A DNA stretch of 64,000 bases, taken from the NCBI GenBank assembly GCA_947494925.1, contig CANLWS010000011.1, positions 186,001 through 250,000 on the forward strand, read 5' to 3'. This DNA comes from an uncultured Alteromonadaceae bacterium (GTDB lineage Bacteria; Pseudomonadota; Gammaproteobacteria; Enterobacterales; Alteromonadaceae). Below, piece by piece: positions 18,467 to 26,735 of the stretch (its first letter is position 1; each line of letters starts with the position of its first letter). A program made the translations under genes and the position numbers. The notes below the pieces were generated by a model. It was not told the DNA's origin and did no database searches. It was given only the letters and a program-made list of their open reading frames with translations.

Positions 18467-19345
18467 CTATTTTTGTGGACGCTGTCCGGTAATCAAATCT
18501 CGCTTACTTTCAAATACTTCTAATAAAAACTGCATAAGCACTTTAACCCGAGGCGTGTGACGCAGATCTGGGTGAGTTAGAAGCCATAGGTCTACCGCTG
18601 GGGTTAAAGGGGAGCCAGGTAGCCTCATCAATTCAGGCTCTTGATCTGCCATAAAACAAGCTCCCCTGCCTAAACCGTAACCCGCGACCAATGCCTTATG
18701 CCTTGAAATGACTTCGTTAATGCTAACCGCGATTGGCGCATCGGGGAAAGGCGAGGCGGCTAACCATTCGGGCCAGGTGCCACTATTGCCAGGTGCAATC
18801 CAGCGAAATAACTTATTGTCGGTATTATTGAAGTATTCCCGGTTGGCATAATAGGACAAATAATACGGAAACAGCTTACGCCCAACCAGATGCTCAGAGG
18901 GCTGGTTAGTACCCCTTACCACCACATCTGCTTCAGAACGATCAAGGTTGGCCAACTGTTCAGAGCATTCAATCCTCAACTCAATATCTGGGTAGGTGGC
19001 AACAAATCGCATCAGATCTTCGATGAGAAGGAACTGTGCTATGGGTTCAGATAGTGACAAGGTTAAAGGTCCTGCAAGACTTTCTCCAACTGAACGTTGG
19101 TATCTGTCGCTCACGATAGTGACCTGTTCGATACGTTTGGCCACTTCGATCAGATGTTCTCCGAGGGAGGTCGCTCGGTACCCTCCTGAAATTTTTTCAA
19201 AAACACATGCATTTCTGCGTTTGTGCATCAGTTCAAGACGACGTGCTACGGTTGTATGGGTCGTACTGAGCATCACAGCAGCACCGCGCAATGTGCCTGC
19301 GCGATGTAAGGCCAGAATAAGCAGATAATCGTTCCAATCTTCCAT
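18467..19345 (-). CDS. LysR-family transcriptional regulator
   Basis: The product of 292 residues has an N-terminal winged helix (residues 1-60, with A-A-V-M-L-S-T-T-H-T-T-V-A-R-R-L-E as the recognition helix). A periplasmic-binding-like effector domain begins at about 90. It is divergent, with a 101-bp gap, from a secreted protein with two dimeric-barrel domains, which is the obvious candidate target. The effector is unknown. Confidence 0.9.
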   Translation of the reverse strand: MEDWNDYLLILALHRAGTLRGAAVMLSTTHTTVARRLELMHKRRNACVFEKISGGYRATSLGEHLIEVAKRIEQVTIVSDRYQRSVGESLAGPLTLSLSEPIAQFLLIEDLMRFVATYPDIELRIECSEQLANLDRSEADVVVRGTNQPSEHLVGRKLFPYYLSYYANREYFNNTDNKLFRWIAPGNSGTWPEWLAASPFPDAPIAVSINEVISRHKALVAGYGLGRGACFMADQEPELMRLPGSPLTPAVDLWLLTHPDLRHTPRVKVLMQFLLEVFESKRDLITGQRPQK

Positions 19346-19446
19346 TGGAATGATTTTGCACCATCGAAAACAAAAATCAATCCTTAAATTCCCTGATTGT
19401 TTCGTAATAAGCTAATTAACAGCCAAATTTCGAGGTATATCGACCA

Positions 19447-20208
19447 ATGTATAAGTATCTATCTGTAACATATTTAAACCAATGCGTAGCAAAAATATTC
19501 TTTTTTGTCCTTTTATGTAGTGCAGGGGCGGTGCAGGCCAACAAGTCAGTTGATACATTGACCCTAAGCTTTAAGAAAGGACAAGTGTTACAGCTTATCG
19601 CACCTGTCAATTTGGAAGGTAAAGAGTCGGTGCGGCGTCATTATTATCAGACAGCCATTCCGTTGGCTGAATCTTATGGATTTGCCAATTTGGGACAGCT
19701 CTCGGTCACGCAGAAAATTGTTGGTGATTTTGAACCAGGCGCTTTTGTTATCGGTAGCTGGCCATCGGTGAAGTCTTTTGATGACTTTGCTGCCTTACCT
19801 GAGTGGCCAGAACTCAAACAGCAAAGAGCTCAAGGGTGGGAAGAGCTAAAGCTTTACAATGACCAGGTAGAAAAAGATTTAGAGCTGGTATTCCGTCAAT
19901 CCAAATTTTATACAGTGGCGTTTGCCTGGTTTAACCCTGAAAACCCAAACGATTATCTGAAATATCTGAAGAGTATCGAAGGTATCGTTAACCAGATGGG
20001 GGGGAAATTTATTCATAAAATGCGCTCTCCTACGCTTGAAGCACATAATTCGCCTAAGATTGCGCCTGACCAAATTACGTTTGTGGAGTGGGACAGTGAA
20101 GACGGGCTGAAAAATTTACTCGCACATCCTGAGTATGAGTTGTTCTCTGGTTTCTTTAAGTCCGGTATCAGTAAATTTGAAATGTTTCGTATTGCTCCTA
20201 ATGTATGA
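19447..20208 (+). CDS. exported protein with tandem DUF1330-like barrels
   Basis: The product of 253 residues starts with a hydrophobic leader ending A-G-A-V-Q-A-N, a likely signal peptide. The mature protein looks like two related halves of about 100 residues. Each begins with a beta strand and contains an F-x-x-W or W-x-S stretch (F-V-I-G-S-W-P-S in the first, I-T-F-V-E-W-D-S in the second). Each then has a helix like the end of a DUF1330 dimeric alpha/beta barrel (F-D-D-F-A-A-L-P-E-W and L-K-N-L-L-A-H-P-E-Y). DUF1330 function is not established. The divergent LysR gene probably regulates it. Confidence 0.7.
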   Translation: MYKYLSVTYLNQCVAKIFFFVLLCSAGAVQANKSVDTLTLSFKKGQVLQLIAPVNLEGKESVRRHYYQTAIPLAESYGFANLGQLSVTQKIVGDFEPGAFVIGSWPSVKSFDDFAALPEWPELKQQRAQGWEELKLYNDQVEKDLELVFRQSKFYTVAFAWFNPENPNDYLKYLKSIEGIVNQMGGKFIHKMRSPTLEAHNSPKIAPDQITFVEWDSEDGLKNLLAHPEYELFSGFFKSGISKFEMFRIAPNV

Positions 20209-20217
20209 GCATTATTT

Positions 20218-20853
20218 TTATGTGGTTTGGTGAGAAAACCAGCCGCAGGGACCAAAACTAAAATTATAAAAACGAGCATTAAATGAGGAATTATTTGGGC
20301 TACAGGCATACAGACCAAATTTAACTGGAACAGAATTGACGCGGCTCCCCGCGTCTTTTTCTTGTGTTTCATCCGTATCTCCGAGGCGATGCAAGTGGCA
20401 AATTCGCATTTGTTTGTAATCTTTGCCGTCGGCGGAACCTTCTATCAGAAAATCCGGGCCTCTGCGACTGACACGATACGAGAAGCGATTAACAAGTTCG
20501 ATGTCAGTAGTGGCCCAGTCTGAATAACCCAAATTAGTGACAACACTGCCCAAGCGGCTGAATGATGAGTTTTCATACTCTATAGAGGCTTTACACCAAT
20601 TCTGCTCGTCGATGTAAATGAATATACCGCTTTGATCAAATTGTGTGTTGCCATCAAATTCGGTGGTCAGACTAAAACTAAAGTTCTTATGCTCTTGCAA
20701 TAACAATGCAGGGGCATTGTTGTTTTGAAAACCATAATAGCTTCGTTGCCAGAAATCAGTGCCAGGCTGTGTTTTGATTTCAACACTATCAGGGCCAATT
20801 TCGAATTTTTGTGGCAGGTTTAGCCAATCCGCTTTTTGAAAATCGACCGTCAT
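20218..20853 (-). CDS. DUF1349 (concanavalin-like) protein
   Basis: Starting at the ATG at 20853, with AGGGG upstream, the protein has 211 residues, no signal peptide and an all-beta composition. It matches the DUF1349 family: D-F-W-Q-R-S-Y-Y-G-F near residue 33, D-Q-S-G-I-F-I-Y-I near 73, W-C-K-A-S-I-E-Y-E-N near 86, and a C-terminal G-L-Y-A-C-S-P. Family members have a jelly-roll, lectin-like fold related to regulators of sugar metabolism, but activity is mostly unknown. The stop converges on the preceding gene with nine bases between. The longer open frame to 20901 lacks a good ribosome site. Confidence 0.8.
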   Translation of the reverse strand: MTVDFQKADWLNLPQKFEIGPDSVEIKTQPGTDFWQRSYYGFQNNNAPALLLQEHKNFSFSLTTEFDGNTQFDQSGIFIYIDEQNWCKASIEYENSSFSRLGSVVTNLGYSDWATTDIELVNRFSYRVSRRGPDFLIEGSADGKDYKQMRICHLHRLGDTDETQEKDAGSRVNSVPVKFGLYACSPNNSSFNARFYNFSFGPCGWFSHQTT

Positions 20854-20907
20854 TCTGACCCCTTCAATATTGTCTCTAGTTAATCTGGATAGATATATCA
20901 ACAGTCA

Positions 20908-21537
20908 TTATTGTCTATTATAATCACTGAATTCCTGCTCCATCTCGTGATAATTATCAATTGCTCGCTGAGCGTTTTGACGCAAAATGGGCAATTGTTC
21001 ATGCAATCCAATTTGTTCGAATCTTAGATCTTCTATTTCTCTTCTCAGTGCCGCACGTTCCTCGCGCACCAGGCCGTCAGCAATCATTAGCTCGCTTTTT
21101 TCAGCACTGACATCTTCAATCCAGTTAATGCGCTTTTCGGTGCGATTTACGTCATTAATTGCGCCATTCATTATGCTGCGGAGAGAATATAGTTCCTGTC
21201 CATCCCTAAATCCTGCAAGAAATGCGTCTTCGAGAGCTTCCGGGCAATTGCGATTATAACTGTTACCGTTATTTCCCTGCTCAAAGCCGTTACGTAAAGT
21301 GCAAAAGAGTTTGGAGCCCTGGAGATGTCCTGCCCGATATTCTGCTAGGTCCGGGCTAACACCATGCTTTGCGCAGTCCTTTCGATACTCGGATATATTG
21401 CTGACATTTTTACCTGCCGTTCCATCTTCAAAACCGATTGTCTGCCAGTTCGCAGTCAGGCATTCAGACTTATCCATGCTGGCACATCCAGACAAAAAGA
21501 GGAGAAAAAACATTATGATAGGCAAAGTTGAGCGCAT
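20908..21537 (-). CDS. DUF2799 lipoprotein
   Basis: From the ATG at 21537 the product of about 209 residues has a lipoprotein signal with lipobox L-F-L-S-G-C-A, so it is probably lipid-anchored. The body repeats short motifs of the form G-F-E-D-G-T-A-G, E-Y-R-A-G-H-L-Q-G and A-F-L-A-G-F-R-D-G-Q, the pattern of DUF2799. The final 90 residues are a predicted coiled coil rich in Glu, Arg and Gln. The open frame continues upstream to 21705, but that part has no lipoprotein signal. Function is unknown. Confidence 0.78.
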   Translation of the reverse strand: MRSTLPIIMFFLLFLSGCASMDKSECLTANWQTIGFEDGTAGKNVSNISEYRKDCAKHGVSPDLAEYRAGHLQGSKLFCTLRNGFEQGNNGNSYNRNCPEALEDAFLAGFRDGQELYSLRSIMNGAINDVNRTEKRINWIEDVSAEKSELMIADGLVREERAALRREIEDLRFEQIGLHEQLPILRQNAQRAIDNYHEMEQEFSDYNRQ

Positions 21538-21637
21538 GATTATCCTTATTGGTTGCGATAGATTCTTTTTATATCTTGCGCGATTAACCTTTGCTGAACA
21601 AGGATGAATGTGTACGTGATGCAAGTCTTTGAAACTC

Positions 21638-22141
21638 TCACCAGGGAAGGCTGAAAATTTTAACAGGTTTGGCAGGCAATGCTTCTCCAAATTGCATAAA
21701 TGCAAAGTGCTCAGAGGTTGTCATACCCTCTTCCTGCATGAAACTGACAGGGGCTTTCAACGTCTGATATCCCGCTTGTTGATAATAGCTTTCCAGACGA
21801 AAGGGACAAAATAAGGCAAAAGTCTGAGAAATTGAAAGAGCCAACTCGGATTGATGTAATTTTTCAAACAATGTCATAGGCAAGTGCTGACCACGATACT
21901 CAGGTTTCACAACCACTCCGCCTATTCCATTGATGTGATACTCCTGTTCTTCAATCTGAACATTGACACCAACAAATCCAATGTTTGCAATGGGCAGCTG
22001 ATGATCATCGTATGCAACAATATGCCACTGAGATTGCTGCCACTGCATTTGATGGCCTTCTTCAGGAAAAGCGTGAGGATTATTGTCTGTCAAGACGTCC
22101 CAATCAGCTTGGGAAAGCGCAGTAACGATTTTAATTTCCAA
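21638..22141 (-). CDS. GNAT-family N-acetyltransferase
   Basis: The product of 167 residues shows a GNAT core. A beta strand G-I-G-G-V-V-V-K-P-E-Y-R-G-Q-H is followed by a helix, matching motif A (V-x-P-x-x-R-G-x-G/H) for acetyl-CoA binding. The likely start is a TTG at 22141 that overlaps the end of the CadC-like gene by 11 bases, so it is translated from the same transcript. The acyl acceptor is unknown. Confidence 0.75.
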   Translation of the reverse strand: MEIKIVTALSQADWDVLTDNNPHAFPEEGHQMQWQQSQWHIVAYDDHQLPIANIGFVGVNVQIEEQEYHINGIGGVVVKPEYRGQHLPMTLFEKLHQSELALSISQTFALFCPFRLESYYQQAGYQTLKAPVSFMQEEGMTTSEHFAFMQFGEALPAKPVKIFSLPW

Positions 22142-24320
22142 TGGTTAAACCTGTCTTATCGATAAAAAGCGGATCATTATTGATTAACCATAACATAGGC
22201 CAGTTCTTATTTTTAAGTTCTGAAATCAGTGCAATTGATTCAGCTTCTTTGCCCTCAAGCATGCTTAACTTAGCTTTGATTAATGCTATGCCAGGGACAT
22301 ACTTTTTCTGAAGACTGTAATCAGCCAAATCTTGCTTCAATTTCGCGATCATTTGCTGGGCATTCTCAACGTCTTCCAGTATCAGATAGCAGGTAGCCAT
22401 ATTGGCCGCGTTCGACATACCATTGGCCATCTGGTCGAAATCACTGTGTAAGTAAGGATGCTTTTTTAATACCCTGGTGTAGATGGCCAATGCAGACTGG
22501 CAATCACTTTCGTAGTAAGCAGCTAGCGCCGCACTCATGGAAATATAGAAATTTTCAGGGTACCGCTTCATACCTTCTTCTAACACACTGCGCCACTGCG
22601 CTATTTTGTCATTGTGGAGTTTTGCCAGGGTTAAGGTCTGAATGGCCTCCAGGTCATATTGGTATTGCTTGAACATACCATTCAACAGATCTTCTGATAG
22701 TTCATACTGCTGCGCCCATAGTAAGTGAAATCCATTTGCCATTTGGGCGTAGTAATCAGTTGGCGATGCTTTCTCCAATACTTTTGCAATGCTTTGCTGC
22801 GCCTTTTCATCTTGCCCCATTAATCGTTGCACATAGGCAAGCCCCATGGCACATGGCATATAATCCGGCAGTAGACCTGTGCAGCGGATATATTGTCGCC
22901 AGGCATCGTCAAACCGGCCCAAACCTATGTAAATATTGCCTACCCCCCAATTTGCCACAGCAGACAAAGGGTGGATTTCCAATGCTTTGAGGTAATGGGG
23001 TAGAGCTTCGGCTTTTCGATATTGTGAAAAAAACAGATACCCATAATTGATTTGCGCAACGTACATGTCGGGATTAATTTCTAGCGCAGACTTAAACCAT
23101 TTTTCGGCTTCCTGGGGACGTTGATTATAAACATGCAATAAACCCATTGCGGCCTGGGCTTCTGCCAATTCAGGTTGTAGTCTCAAGGCTGTATCGATGG
23201 CGTCCTGAGCTTTTTGACTAGCTAACTCCAGCGGTAACTTACGGTGTTGATACAAAAGCAGGTAATTAATGGCAGTGTCTACATAAGCAATGGCGTAGTC
23301 AGGCTCAAGTTGCGTTGCCATACCGAATTCAGAAAGCGCTAATTGATAGGATTCCGCAGTCGCTTTGGCATTGAGCCCTCTGCCTTTCAACAAGTGCATA
23401 TAAGCTTGCCCTGAATTAGGATGAATACGGACCTGACTCGGTGAAAGCGCTACGAAATCAGTGTCTATGGAGCGCGCCACATCATTACTAATCAATTCTT
23501 GCAGCATAAATACTTCATCATTTTCTGCGGAGAATACTTTGGACCAGACATGGCTTCCATCAGCACCTTTAATTAATTGGAGAGTGATGCGAAATACACT
23601 ACCTTCCCGTCTGATAGAGCCTTCTAAAAGGTATCCAACCTGAAGTTGCCTGGCTATTTCAGTAATAGCTTGTTGTTTTCCACGAAATGAAAAAGAGGAG
23701 GTTCTGGAGACAACAGAGAGTTCAGGAAGGACGGTCAACTGGTGAATGATTTCTTCTGCCAGACCATCGGCAAAGAATCCAATCTCTTCTTCGTCATCGA
23801 ATACGTCAAAAGGTAACACCGCGATGGATTGATCAGCTCGCGGTTCCTGTGTCAGATTTTGAGACGATAACCAGTATGTTCCAAGCACCAACAACAGGCT
23901 GAAAACACCTATTCCGCTAAACCAGAAGAACCAAGGGAGCTTTTTTTTCTGTCTTCTATCACCTCGACGTTTAACATGTTCGCTACTTGTTGAGTTTGTC
24001 TTGCTAAGTCGTTCAACTGAAACACAGAGTTGATACCCTTTCTTGGGTCTCGTTTTAATATATTCGTCTGTTTCCTGGTCCGCAGCCAGGTGTTTTCGCA
24101 AGCTGGCTACCAGGTTATTGAGAGCATAATCGGTGACATATCTTCCGTCCCAGAGTAACTCCATCAGATCTGCACGTGTGACCAGTTCGCCCTTGGCTTC
24201 TGCAAGGATAACAAGTAGCTCCATAGCCTTAGGTTCGATGGGTCTGGTTGCATCCCCAAGGGTTAAAATACTTTCCGCAGGACTAACCAGCCAACGACCG
24301 ATTTTGAATTCAGCTGACAT
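22131..24320 (-). CDS. CadC-like membrane regulator with TolB-like and TPR regions
   Basis: The product of 729 residues has four parts. Residues 1-105 are an OmpR/CadC winged helix (L-M-E-L-L-W-D-G-R, N-N-L-V-A-S-L-R-K, and a terminal K-K-G-Y-Q-L). Residues 129-151 are a single membrane helix. From about 165 to 290 there is a TolB/FlgO-like domain (I-A-V-L-P-F, F-A-D-G-L-A-E-E-I, L-L-E-G-S-I-R). The rest is TPR repeats, with a tetratricopeptide pattern at A-I-A-Y-V-D-T-A-I-N-Y and after. Such proteins bind DNA in the cytoplasm and sense in the periplasm. It lies downstream of the giant PKD protein gene on the same strand, separated by a terminator. Its targets are unknown. Confidence 0.87.
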   Translation of the reverse strand: MSAEFKIGRWLVSPAESILTLGDATRPIEPKAMELLVILAEAKGELVTRADLMELLWDGRYVTDYALNNLVASLRKHLAADQETDEYIKTRPKKGYQLCVSVERLSKTNSTSSEHVKRRGDRRQKKKLPWFFWFSGIGVFSLLLVLGTYWLSSQNLTQEPRADQSIAVLPFDVFDDEEEIGFFADGLAEEIIHQLTVLPELSVVSRTSSFSFRGKQQAITEIARQLQVGYLLEGSIRREGSVFRITLQLIKGADGSHVWSKVFSAENDEVFMLQELISNDVARSIDTDFVALSPSQVRIHPNSGQAYMHLLKGRGLNAKATAESYQLALSEFGMATQLEPDYAIAYVDTAINYLLLYQHRKLPLELASQKAQDAIDTALRLQPELAEAQAAMGLLHVYNQRPQEAEKWFKSALEINPDMYVAQINYGYLFFSQYRKAEALPHYLKALEIHPLSAVANWGVGNIYIGLGRFDDAWRQYIRCTGLLPDYMPCAMGLAYVQRLMGQDEKAQQSIAKVLEKASPTDYYAQMANGFHLLWAQQYELSEDLLNGMFKQYQYDLEAIQTLTLAKLHNDKIAQWRSVLEEGMKRYPENFYISMSAALAAYYESDCQSALAIYTRVLKKHPYLHSDFDQMANGMSNAANMATCYLILEDVENAQQMIAKLKQDLADYSLQKKYVPGIALIKAKLSMLEGKEAESIALISELKNKNWPMLWLINNDPLFIDKTGLTIGN

Positions 24321-24430
24321 TGAATTCCATATTTAGTTGTTGAGATTTTAAGGTAATGCATTAACTAATATGGTAACTGTCGAATTTTACGTCAAGTTTA
24401 AATTTTATGAAAAACGATCGGTGTCCATTA

Positions 24431-24460
24431 AAAAGCCCCGACTAATCGGGGCTTTTTTTT
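24431..24460 (-). terminator. terminator of the giant repeat-protein gene
   Basis: AAAAGCCCCGA, loop CTAA, TCGGGGCTTTT forms a perfect 11-bp stem with T runs on both sides, so it can act in both directions. On the minus strand it follows the stop codon of the 2150-residue protein by 13 bases. Confidence 0.92.
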
Positions 24461-24473
24461 ACCGCTTTTACCG

Positions 24474-26735
24474 TCAAGGAGTAACCGTAGCGGTAATGCT
24501 TTGGAAATTACTAGGTGTGCTAAATCCAGAAGGTGGAACCACCGTAATTTGAGATGTACCTGCAGCAATAGGATCAAACTGTGTGTTTTGCAGACTGTTG
24601 TTGCCAGGGAACGTCAGCGGCGATGTTGTTATCACACCTACTGCGGGTGCTGAACTAGTCACTTCAACATCAACACTTAATCCTCCCCGAACTGCCTGGA
24701 TTTGCACAATATTCAAAGTAGTAGGGTTGAGGCGATAAGGCCTGATTTGAATATTCCGGTTTGCGTCACCTGCGCCAACACTAAAATTACTTGGCGAGTT
24801 AACGATAAACCCGGCAGGTGTCACTGTCACAGTGCTGTTGCCGTCATTGTAACCCGCAGCACTGGCAACAACACTTGTGCCTCCTGTAGCCAATCCTTGC
24901 ACATATACAGTGGCGACAAAGGTATTTGTCACACCACTAATAGTAATTTGATTGGCACCAACGCTGGTTGCATTGTCACTAATTATAGCGATGCCCGGTG
25001 CAGTTGAACTGATAATGACGTCAACCGGACTAGGTGGCGCAGCTTGAAGCGAGATATTTACCGCAACCTGCAGATCTTTACCTACGGTAACATTGCCAAT
25101 ATTCACATTTGGTGCATTTACTGTCGCGGTAATAGACTGGAAGGCACTCGGCGTAGCAAACCCTGCAGGTTGTGTGACTGCAATGGTCGAGGTACCGGCT
25201 GCAACAGGATCGAATGACGTGTTTACTGCGCTCACGTTTGCCGCAAAGTTCACGGGAGAGGTGGTAATAACACCGACATTTGTATCCGAACTTGTCACTG
25301 GGACATCTACACTTAATCCCGCTCTTACAGCCTGTATTTGCTGAATAGCCAAGGTGGTCGGATTTAACCTGTAAGGTCTTATCTGAACATTGGTGTTGTT
25401 GGAGAATGACGTAGTTGAAAAGCTACCCGGTGAGTTGATTATGAAACCACTTGGAGTAACGGTCACTGTGCTGGTGTCAGTATTATAGCCTGCTGCGGTT
25501 GCTGTCAGTGTCGCGACTCCCTGACTCAGGCCTTGAACAGTAATAGTGCCAACAAATGTGCCAGTTACACCACTGAAAGTGATGCTATTGGTTCCTACTG
25601 TAGTTGCGTTGTCGCTCATTATTGCTACCGTTGGATCATCTGTCGTAATAGTGACATCAACAGGCCCTGGTGGTGTGCTTTGTAAACTAACACTGATTGC
25701 TGTTTGTAAATGCTCACCCACATTCACATTATTCATATTGATATTTGGTGCAGTTACTGTGACATCAATCGACTGGAAGTTGTTGGGTGTATCAAACCCT
25801 GTCGGCGTTACAATAGTCAGTTGCGTGCTACCGGCATTGATAGGATCAAATTGGGTACTCACCGCACTGGTATTTTCAGCCATGTTGACTGGTGCAACGG
25901 TTATTACCCCAGTATTAGTATCCGAACTGCTGACGGTCAAGTCCACGTTTACTCCGGCACGCAGGTTCTGTATCTGCTGTATTGCCAAGGTCGTCGGGTT
26001 CAGGCGGTATGGGCGCAATTGGATATTGGTGTTATTTGCAAAGGTGGTCGTACTAAAGTTACCAGGGCTATTAATAATAAAACCACTTGGCGTCACAGTG
26101 ACGTTTGACGATCCGTTACTGTATCCATTGGCACTGGCGCTAAGCGTTGTATCTCCGACCGCTATCCCCTGGACGATCAGTGAGCCTACAAAAGTACCCG
26201 TTACGCCAGTGAAGGTGACAGTGTTAGTGCCCACAGTAGTGGCGCTGTTACTGATAATTGCGTTTGCAGCATTAGCTACAGTGATAGTGACATCAGTTGG
26301 CACCGGCGGCGCACTTTGTAGCGAAATATTCACCGTTGCTTGCAGATCTTCCCCTACGGTCACGTTAGCAATATTAATGTTGGGTGCAGTCACTGTCGCC
26401 TCAATAGACTGGAAATTGTTTGGTGTACTAAACCCGCTTGGTTGCGCTACTGCAATAGTCGTTGTACCAGCTGTCAGCGGATCAAAAGAACCGTTGAGGG
26501 CGCTGATATTCCCGGTAAATGTTAACGGTGAATTTGTAACCGTTCCCACAGCGGTGTCAGAGCTTGTGACTGGCACATCGACAGACAACCCGCCGCGAAC
26601 GCTTTGGATTTGTTGAATTGCCAAGGTAGTTGGATTCAATCGATACGGCCGAATCTGAATGTTTGTATTGTTGGCAAAAACCGTAGTTGAGAAGTTCCCG
26701 GGCGAATTGATGATAAAGCCTGAAGGTACCAGATT
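24474..26735 (-). repeat. four-copy array of a 636-bp repeat inside the giant gene
   Basis: The coding repeat has a period of about 212 codons. Each copy contains G-F-I-I-N-S-P-G (or G-F-I-V-N-S-P-S), then N-I-Q-I-R-P-Y-R-L-N-P-T-T-L (first residues vary), then V-T-S-S-D/A. Copies fall near 26.7, 26.1, 25.4 and 24.8 kb, and the last is truncated after about 110 codons by the stop. Between the motif-bearing halves is a second Ig-like half with V-G-T-N-x-I-T-F-S-G-V-T. The similarity is high enough for slippage or recombination to change copy number. Confidence 0.85.

Noticed and set aside
24474-26735. CRISPR-like or transposon repeats
   Set aside because: The periodic repeats are in-frame coding modules of about 636 and 276 bp, with no short direct repeats with unique spacers and no terminal inverted repeats.
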